A stretch of DNA of 22,842 nucleotides from CAYYWP01 sp050176585 (lineage in GTDB: Bacteria > Desulfobacterota > Binatia > HRBIN30 > CADEER01): positions 1-22,842 of the forward strand of contig JBFXHX010000050.1 of assembly GCA_050176585.1 (NCBI GenBank), written 5' to 3'. Every line of letters starts with the position of its first letter. The stretch's first letter is position 1. The notes under the pieces were generated by a model. It was not told the origin of the DNA. It did no database searches and saw nothing but the letters and a program-made list of their open reading frames with translations. Below, in pieces: positions 18,208 to 22,842 of the stretch. Both the position numbers and the translations under genes were made by a program.

Positions 18208-18464
18208 GCCCGCGCCGCTTCGGGTGCGAAAAAACCCCTGGCAATACCCCGCGGCGCGTAGGAGCATCGCGCTTGGGAGTTGCATCGAGTCTCGCGGCGG
18301 AGGCTGCGAGAGGACGGCGGCACTGCGTTGGGGAGCGCAGGGCGGGGAACGGAGACGAGAGGGGTGCGCCCTGCGGGGCGCGGGAGAGTGACGCGGCATG
18401 TGGTCGCGCTATGGGCGAGCGGAGTTGACCGGTGCGGCGGGCCCCCTCGATGTGAGGGACGGGA
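18208..18464. other. Spacer with no recognised feature
   Basis: 257 bases. Weak CCCG/CGGG pairing followed by AAAAAA near 18232-18237 might end the HAD transcript, but the stem is only 4 bp. Overlapping open frames on both strands are Arg/Pro/Ala-rich and look like GC artefacts. I see no promoter I would defend. Confidence 0.4.
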
Positions 18465-18887
18465 ATGTCGCACAGAATGCGGAACGGACGGCCCGCGGCG
18501 CGTCCGCCCAGGCGCCAGGCGGGAGAGACGAGCGCCACGGTGCTGCGGGGGGTGATGGTGAGCGCGGCTGATCGCAGCGGCCGCGGCGATGTGTACGCGG
18601 CCTGCTTGGCGCTGGTGCGATGCGGGATCGGCGCCCGGCGCGGCGTGCGGGCGCAGGCGCTCGGCTGGCGGCTCCAGACCGGTGCGGCCGCGGCGCCCGA
18701 GCTGGTCGAGCTCTGCGCGTCGGTGGTCGGCGAGCACGGGAATGCCGAGCGCGCGCGCTGGGTCCCGTCGCCGGTGCTGCGGGCGCTGCTCGCCGAATAC
18801 CCCGCGGCGCAACATCCGGCGCCGAGTGGCGGGCCGGAGGTGGCATGGCGCGCGGTTCGGCGCCGGGCGGCGAAGCCGTCGCGCTGA
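18465..18887 (+). CDS. Small hypothetical protein
   Basis: A 140-residue frame not matching any family I know. Third positions are mostly G or C from about residue 27 on, and the sequence there has a plausible soluble-protein mix (GDVYAACLALVRCG, ELVELCASVVGEHG, SPVLRALLAEYPA), unlike the shadow frames around it. The first 26 residues are Arg/Pro-rich, so the true start may be an internal GTG or ATG near 18549-18557. A GAGGGA lies about 5 bases before the ATG at 18465. The end is Arg-rich. The 133 bases after it, up to protein B, are AT-richer. Could be non-coding. Confidence 0.4.
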   Translation: MSHRMRNGRPAARPPRRQAGETSATVLRGVMVSAADRSGRGDVYAACLALVRCGIGARRGVRAQALGWRLQTGAAAAPELVELCASVVGEHGNAERARWVPSPVLRALLAEYPAAQHPAPSGGPEVAWRAVRRRAAKPSR

Positions 18888-19020
18888 TCCCGCGGCCGCG
18901 TGCCGCGTGCGGTGCACGAGCGCACAACTTATTGCGTCCGTGCAGCAAATCCGGTCTTTTGGACATCTGCAAAAAAGTGATGTTCACGCGGCGCCGTACG
19001 GCTGAGGGGTAGAGGTAAAA

Positions 19021-21144
19021 GTGCGGCAGATATCCTCCTCCCCGGGCGCGCGGCGCCGTGCAGGATCATTGGCGACCGCCGGCCTTGCAGCGATTGCATG
19101 GCTGCTGGCGTCCAGCGCGGTGGCCGGCGAGATCCCGTGCGTCGGCGATTGCGACGGCGACGGCGCGGTGATGGTCAACGAGCTCATCATCGGCGTCGAG
19201 ATCGCGCAGGAGCAGCGGCCGCTGGCGGAGTGCCTCGCATTCGACGTCGACGGCAGCGGCAGGGTGACGCTGAACGAGCTGATCCTCGGCGTCAATGCGG
19301 CGCTGTTCGGGTGTGGCGAGCCGGTGCCGACGTTCACGCCGACCGCGACGCTCGCGCCGGGCACGCCGACCGCGACCGGCACGCCGACGGCCACGGAAGA
19401 GCCCTCGCCGACGGCGAGCCGCACGATCGCGCCATCGCGGACCGCCACCGCGACGCGCACGCTCACGCCCACGCGCACGGGCACGGCGACGCGCACACCG
19501 ACCCCGACCGAAGAGCCGCCAACCGCGACGCGCACCGGCACCGCGACCCGCACGGCGACGCCGCCGCCCAGCGAGACCGCTTCGGCGACCGCGACCCGCA
19601 CGTTCACCGGGCCGACGGCGACGAGCACGATCACGCTGACCCCGTCGCGCACCGGGACGCGCACCCGCACGCCGACCCGCACCGCGACGCCGAGCATCAC
19701 CGGCACGGCGACGCGCACGGGCTCGCCGACGCGGACGAGCACGCCGACGCGGACGGCGGCGCCGGGCACGCCGGCTACCCGCACGCAGACCGCCACGCGC
19801 ACGGCGACGCCGACGCGCACCGCCGCGGTCGCGACCGGCACGCGCACGGCGACGCCGACGCGCACGCAAACCGTGCGGACGAGCACGCCGACGCGGACGA
19901 CGGGGCCGGGCACGCCGGCGACGCGCACGCAGACCGCGACGCGCACGGCGACGCCGACGCGCACCGCCGCGGTCGCGACCGGCACCCGCACGCCGACCGC
20001 GACGCGCACGCAGACCGTGCGGACGAGCACGCCGACGCGGACGACGGGGCCGGGCACGCCGGCGACCCGCACGCAGACCGCGACGCGCACGGCGACGCCG
20101 ACGCGCACCGCGGTGGTCGCGACCAGCACCCGCACGCTGACCGCGACGCGGACCGCCACCCAGCAGCCGGCCGGGACGGCGACGCGGACGGGCACCGGTA
20201 CGCGGACGCCGACGCGTACGCAGACCGCGCGGCCGACCCAGACCGCCTCGCGCACCGCGACCCTCACGGTCGCGGCCACCGCGACCCGCACCGCGACGCC
20301 GACGCGGACGCCGTCGTTCACCGCCACGGCCACCGGCACGCGCAGCCCGAGCTTCACGGTCACCGCGACCCGGACGATCACGACCACCCGGACGGTGCCG
20401 CCGAGCGCGACGCGGACCGGGACGCGCACGCCTACCTTCACCCAGCCGCCGCCGGCGACGGGGACGGTGACGCGGACGCAGACGGCGACGCGCACCCGGA
20501 CGCCGACGCCGAGCGCGACGGTGTCGCCGACCGTCACGCCCACGTTCCAGACGATCGGCCCGCAGATCAGCTACATGGGCGTGGCGCAAGCGAACGGCAG
20601 CGTCACGCAGCCCGTCGAGACGCTGCCGGACGGCACGCAGGTGTTCGCGCGGCCGGTGCCGTACGGGTTCTTCCTGGTGATCGAGGCCGTGCGGGGCGCG
20701 AGCAACCGGCCGCCGGGGCAGGTGACGTTCAACCACGACCCGGGCGACCCGAACGTCCTGCCGAACCTGCGCATCGCCGTGTCGCGGGCGCTCGGCAACG
20801 GCAGCGCCGCGGTGTGCGATGACGGCCCCGAGCAGCCGATCGGCGGCGTGCCCGCGGTGGACCCGCCGGCGATGGGCGGCAATCAGGCGGTGGCGAACGC
20901 GATCAACGACCTCGGTTGCCGGTTCAACGCGCGCGTGAACGCCGACCTCGCGTGCACCCGCGACAACAATGGGAACTTTAACTTCGCCAAACCGCAAGCC
21001 GGCGTGGTGCAGTTCTGCCCTGTGGTCGGGATCGGCTCCGAGCTCTCCTTCCCGCTCGGCGATACGCGCGTGACCGCCTGGGTGACCGACAACATCGGCC
21101 AACCCGGCCAGCCGAAGTCGATTATCGTCCGCGTTCTCCCGTAA
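19021..21144 (+). CDS. Secreted threonine-rich dockerin protein B
   Basis: A 707-residue exported protein. The GTG at 19021 is preceded by GAGG about 5 bases upstream and gives a good signal peptide (RRRAGSLATAGLAAIAWLLASSAVAG, ending near residue 36). Residues 38-97 form a type I dockerin-like module with two calcium loops, DCDGDGAVMVNE and DVDGSGRVTLNE, bounded by cysteines. Residues about 102-509 are a rod of Thr, Arg, Pro and Ala containing a 48-residue tandem repeat. Residues about 514-707 form a globular domain homologous to the N-terminal domain of protein A (FFLVIEA, QPIGGVP, GCRF, ACTRD, FNFAKP, SIIVRVLP). Dockerins bind cohesins to build surface complexes; the rod would extend the terminal domain from the cell or scaffold. 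No enzyme motif is visible. Long minus-strand frames over the rod (VRVAV-type) are shadows. Confidence 0.8.
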   Translation: MRQISSSPGARRRAGSLATAGLAAIAWLLASSAVAGEIPCVGDCDGDGAVMVNELIIGVEIAQEQRPLAECLAFDVDGSGRVTLNELILGVNAALFGCGEPVPTFTPTATLAPGTPTATGTPTATEEPSPTASRTIAPSRTATATRTLTPTRTGTATRTPTPTEEPPTATRTGTATRTATPPPSETASATATRTFTGPTATSTITLTPSRTGTRTRTPTRTATPSITGTATRTGSPTRTSTPTRTAAPGTPATRTQTATRTATPTRTAAVATGTRTATPTRTQTVRTSTPTRTTGPGTPATRTQTATRTATPTRTAAVATGTRTPTATRTQTVRTSTPTRTTGPGTPATRTQTATRTATPTRTAVVATSTRTLTATRTATQQPAGTATRTGTGTRTPTRTQTARPTQTASRTATLTVAATATRTATPTRTPSFTATATGTRSPSFTVTATRTITTTRTVPPSATRTGTRTPTFTQPPPATGTVTRTQTATRTRTPTPSATVSPTVTPTFQTIGPQISYMGVAQANGSVTQPVETLPDGTQVFARPVPYGFFLVIEAVRGASNRPPGQVTFNHDPGDPNVLPNLRIAVSRALGNGSAAVCDDGPEQPIGGVPAVDPPAMGGNQAVANAINDLGCRFNARVNADLACTRDNNGNFNFAKPQAGVVQFCPVVGIGSELSFPLGDTRVTAWVTDNIGQPGQPKSIIVRVLP
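19761..20150 (+). repeat. 144-bp tandem repeat in protein B rod
   Basis: A unit beginning GCCGGGCACGCCGG recurs at 19761, 19905 and 20049, exactly 144 bases apart, encoding 48 residues each (PGTPATRTQTATRTATPTRT plus 28 more). Two copies are complete and the third fades near 20150. Differences are few and mostly synonymous or conservative, so the duplication is recent compared with the rest of the rod. Copy number could vary between strains. Confidence 0.85.
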
Positions 21145-21147
21145 GAC

Positions 21148-21222
21148 TTCACCGCCGCGGGGCGGAGGCAAGTTGTTGGTTTCGCGCAGGTGATCGCCGC
21201 GCCTCCGCGCCGCGGCGGTAAA
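21148..21222. repeat. Intergenic imperfect inverted repeat 4
   Basis: The left arm 21148-21168 (starting TTCACCGCCGCGG) pairs with 21202-21222: 19 of 21 positions match by hand, loop 33 bases. It starts 4 bases after the stop codon of protein B. The arms share the TTCACCGC start and GCGGAGG end with inverted repeat 1. Confidence 0.7.
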
Positions 21223-21244
21223 TTCTCTTGCCGGAGGACCGACC

Positions 21245-21331
21245 ACGGTTGACGAGGAAGGTCACGTTTTTCTCTACCGCCCGAAGCTGAGCGCGCCGCG
21301 AGTGCGCGGCCGCGACCGCGTGCAGCGCTTT
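21245..21331 (+). pseudogene. Decayed 5' fragment of the downstream DUF2795 gene
   Basis: Positions 21273-21331 align without gaps to 21575-21633 in the next gene (48 of 59 identical by hand), in the same codon phase. The fragment encodes VFLYRPKL-APRVRGRDRVQRF against FFFYRPKL-AARVRGREDVQRF. A GGAGGA at 21233-21238 lies 6 bases before an in-frame ACG (21245-21247), the same spacing as the intact gene's GGAGGA and GTG, so a start codon may have been lost. Similarity stops after QRF, where unrelated repeat DNA begins. It is a remnant of a tandem paralogue. Confidence 0.6.
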
Positions 21332-21337
21332 GGCGCT

Positions 21338-21450
21338 GCGCAACTCTCTTCTGGTGTAGCCGCGGGCCCTGTGGCCGCACGGCATCGCGCCGCGCTGCTT
21401 GAAGGCTGGGGCGCGGGTACGCAAAATCGCCGCACGGGGTTGCAGACATC
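21338..21450. repeat. Dispersed repeat, copy 2
   Basis: The counterpart of the repeat near position 70: 21353-21398 aligns to 70-113 at 38 of 44 bases plus a 2-base gap. The hairpin is partly kept (GCA-CGCG with CGCG-TGC, one mismatch). It lies exactly where the truncated paralogue ends and 43 bases before the intact gene's GTG. A shorter match, GTAGCCGCGGGC, also occurs at 14792-14803. Confidence 0.5.
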
Positions 21451-21492
21451 TCCAGGCAGACGCATCACGGGGAGAGTCCAGGAGGATCGCCA

Positions 21493-22668
21493 GTGCCGGC
21501 GAATGCGTCGCGGGCGTCCCGGTCGACGCGCGCGAGAACGGCGCAAAGTCTCGAAGGCGGCGACATCTTCTTCTTCTACCGCCCGAAGCTGGATGCCGCG
21601 CGGGTACGCGGGCGCGAGGACGTGCAGCGCTTTTACATGGTGCTCGCGCCCGACCCGCGCGGGCGCGCCAAGCGCGTGTACCGCCTGCTCGTCCTCGGGC
21701 GAAAGAAATTACCCGAGCTGATATTTGGCGAGCAGCACCCGGAGCGGCGGAATTGGGCCCTGGTGGTCAAGATCGCGGCGAACCCCGAGGAGCTCCGGGG
21801 CGAGCTGGCGGAATACGAGTATGAAACCAAGACGCGCGGCACGCGCCGCGTGGCCGCCGCCGAGCCGGTGGGTGAAGGCCGCTATGCGCTGCTCCGTCAC
21901 CAGAACCACACCGAGCTCGCTTACGCGCTCGAGCTCCCCAAGCAGCCCGGGCGGGCGCAAGCGGAGTTCGCCATCCAGCCGCGCGCGGGGTTCATCGTCG
22001 CGGTGAAGAACCCCGACATCTCGACACCCGGCATTCCGGCGCCGCCGGCCGCGCCCGCGTATCCGCCCGAGCTGCGCCGGAAGTTCGGCGAGCGGCGCTG
22101 GATCGACGTCGACGACCCGCGCTTCCTCGATCACGAGAATACGCAACTGTTGCTCGTTGCGGCGCACGCGGGCGAAGTCGAAGAGGCGCTGGGCATCAGG
22201 ATCGATACCGAGGAGGAGACTGCGCGCACCGCCGAGGTGTGCAACGAGCTCGCGCTCGCCTGCGAGCGCCCTGAAGTGCGGAAGCCCCTCTTCGAAGGCG
22301 ACTTCCCCGGCGGTGCGGCCTCAGGCCGCACCGCGAGCGCACCGCGCCGGGAGGGGAGGGCGCGCTCGCACGGGCCGGAGAAGGCATTTCGCTGCCCGAT
22401 CGACGGCGAGGCCTTCGCGACGCGCTCGCAATACGAGCGCCACAGGGCCGCCGCGCACCCGCCGAGCGCGCCGACCGCGGCGGACGTCACCCGCGCGCTC
22501 CGCGGCCTCGACTTCCCGGCCCGCAAGCGCGCGATGATCGCCCACGCCGAGCGCAACGGTGCGCAGCCCGAGGTGCTCGAGTTGCTCGCGCGCTTACCAG
22601 CCCGCGCCTACCGCACAGCCGCGGATGTCGCGGCCGCGTTGGGTGAGGTGAAGCGCGGCGGGCGATGA
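21493..22668 (+). CDS. Hypothetical protein with C-terminal DUF2795
   Basis: A 391-residue protein of unknown function. The GTG at 21493 is chosen for the perfect GGAGGA (21481-21486) 6 bases upstream. After a short Arg-rich start, residues about 21-185 form a conserved globular block (GDIFFFYRPKL, DVQRFYMVLAPD, YRLLVLGRKKLPEL, ETKTRGTRR, YALELPKQPGRAQAEFAIQP, FIVAVKNPDI) that I recall from uncharacterised proteobacterial proteins. A middle part is charged and variable. Residues about 299-324 (FRCPIDGEAFATRSQYERHRAA plus AH) look like a C2H2 zinc finger whose second Cys is replaced by Asp. The last 65 residues match DUF2795 (LDFPARKRAMIAHAERNGA...LARLPARAYRTAADVAAALG). A nucleic-acid or regulatory role is conceivable but not shown. 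A partial relic copy lies directly upstream. Confidence 0.75.
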   Translation: MPANASRASRSTRARTAQSLEGGDIFFFYRPKLDAARVRGREDVQRFYMVLAPDPRGRAKRVYRLLVLGRKKLPELIFGEQHPERRNWALVVKIAANPEELRGELAEYEYETKTRGTRRVAAAEPVGEGRYALLRHQNHTELAYALELPKQPGRAQAEFAIQPRAGFIVAVKNPDISTPGIPAPPAAPAYPPELRRKFGERRWIDVDDPRFLDHENTQLLLVAAHAGEVEEALGIRIDTEEETARTAEVCNELALACERPEVRKPLFEGDFPGGAASGRTASAPRREGRARSHGPEKAFRCPIDGEAFATRSQYERHRAAAHPPSAPTAADVTRALRGLDFPARKRAMIAHAERNGAQPEVLELLARLPARAYRTAADVAAALGEVKRGGR

Positions 22669-22670
22669 GC

Positions 22671-22707
22671 CGCGAAGGCGGCGAAGCTCGGGCTTCGCGC
22701 CTTCGCG
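22671..22707. terminator. Hairpin 5 between convergent genes
   Basis: CGCGAAGGCGGCGAAGC (22671-22687) pairs with 22692-22707 over 16 bp with one bulged base and a 4-base loop TCGG. It starts 2 bases after the DUF2795 gene stop and ends 12 bases before the stop of the opposing SRPBCC gene, so it is placed as a two-way transcript boundary. Same style as the hairpin at 7309-7357. Confidence 0.65.
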
Positions 22708-22719
22708 TCGATTCTTCGC

Positions 22720-22842
22720 CTAGCGTTCGTGCGGGGCCCGCACCTCGCCGCGCCACGCGCCGGTCGGCTGCTGGCGCGACTCGATGAACTCCTTGAAGCG
22801 CTGGAGATCGCCTTCCACGCGGCGCGAGAGGAACCCGAGCAG
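22720..22842 (-). CDS. SRPBCC-family protein, C-terminal fragment
   Basis: Forty codons and a TAG stop, continuing past the right edge of the window. The visible end reads LLGFLSRRVEGDLQRFKEFI followed by ESRQQPTGAWRGEVRAPHER. This matches the usual final helix of START/SRPBCC (polyketide cyclase/dehydrase-type lipid-binding) proteins, where a long amphipathic helix of the pattern RRVxxDLxRFKxFIExR is followed by TGAWRGEV. Members bind hydrophobic ligands; nothing about the ligand can be read here. It converges on the DUF2795 gene. Confidence 0.7.
   Translation of the reverse strand: MLGFLSRRVEGDLQRFKEFIESRQQPTGAWRGEVRAPHER

Noticed and set aside
18243..18810. 15-base direct repeat AATACCCCGCGGCGC at 18243-18257 and 18796-18810, as possible insertion boundaries
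   Set aside because: With this base composition a few 15-base matches are expected by chance in a window this size, and nothing mobile lies between them.
18984..20543. 519-residue minus-strand Val/Arg repeat protein
   Set aside because: It is the complement of the Thr-rich rod of protein B (ACG/CGC codons read as CGT/GCG). It lacks a signal or folded domain, while the plus frame has a signal peptide, dockerin and terminal domain.
19327..20550. CRISPR-like array in the Thr-rich region
   Set aside because: The repeats are in-frame coding, vary in length, have no uniform spacer size and no cas genes are near.

Overview
The window is chromosomal DNA from a very GC-rich bacterium. The coding strands use mostly G or C at third codon positions. 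Two runs of exactly 100 N (8991-9090, 16580-16679) show it is a scaffolded draft, probably metagenomic. Housekeeping genes (hflX, pgsA, acnA, a clpP paralogue), an export lipoprotein and large threonine-rich dockerin proteins would fit a Gram-negative soil or groundwater lineage such as Deltaproteobacteria or Candidatus Binatota. That placement is inference from gene style, not a phylogenetic result. I saw no tRNA, rRNA, CRISPR array, transposase or phage gene.

Layout. Positions 1-305 hold no gene but carry hairpins and a copy of a dispersed repeat. A catabolic-looking block follows (306-5066). On the minus strand a NicX-type ring-cleaving dioxygenase is followed by a MetE/UROD-fold protein. 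Diverging from them is a molybdenum hydroxylase large subunit with no small or medium subunit beside it. A HelD-like helicase (5218-7302) converges on a minus-strand pair, GNAT acetyltransferase then ClpP-like protease (8893-7378). After the first gap a plus-strand cluster runs hflX, pgsA, a LolA-like export protein and acnA (9134-14730).

The second half is accessory. A secreted threonine-rich dockerin protein (A, from 14898) is cut by the second gap. It is followed by a minus-strand lipoprotein, a HAD phosphatase, a small hypothetical gene and a second threonine-rich dockerin protein (B, 19021-21144). A and B share a domain of about 190-215 residues with four conserved cysteines, at the N-terminal side in A and at the C-terminus in B. 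The dockerin lies on the opposite side of the threonine-rich rod each time. Next come a decayed partial copy and then the intact copy of a DUF2795-containing protein, and finally the C-terminus of an SRPBCC-family protein running off the right edge.

The intergenic DNA has its own structure. Imperfect inverted repeats of one style sit 4-7 bases after four stop codons (5066, 7302, 21144, 22668), with a doubtful fifth near 17305. A separate dispersed repeat occurs near both ends of the window (about 55-140 and 21338-21450). Most very long overlapping reading frames are antisense shadows caused by the high GC content and were left out.
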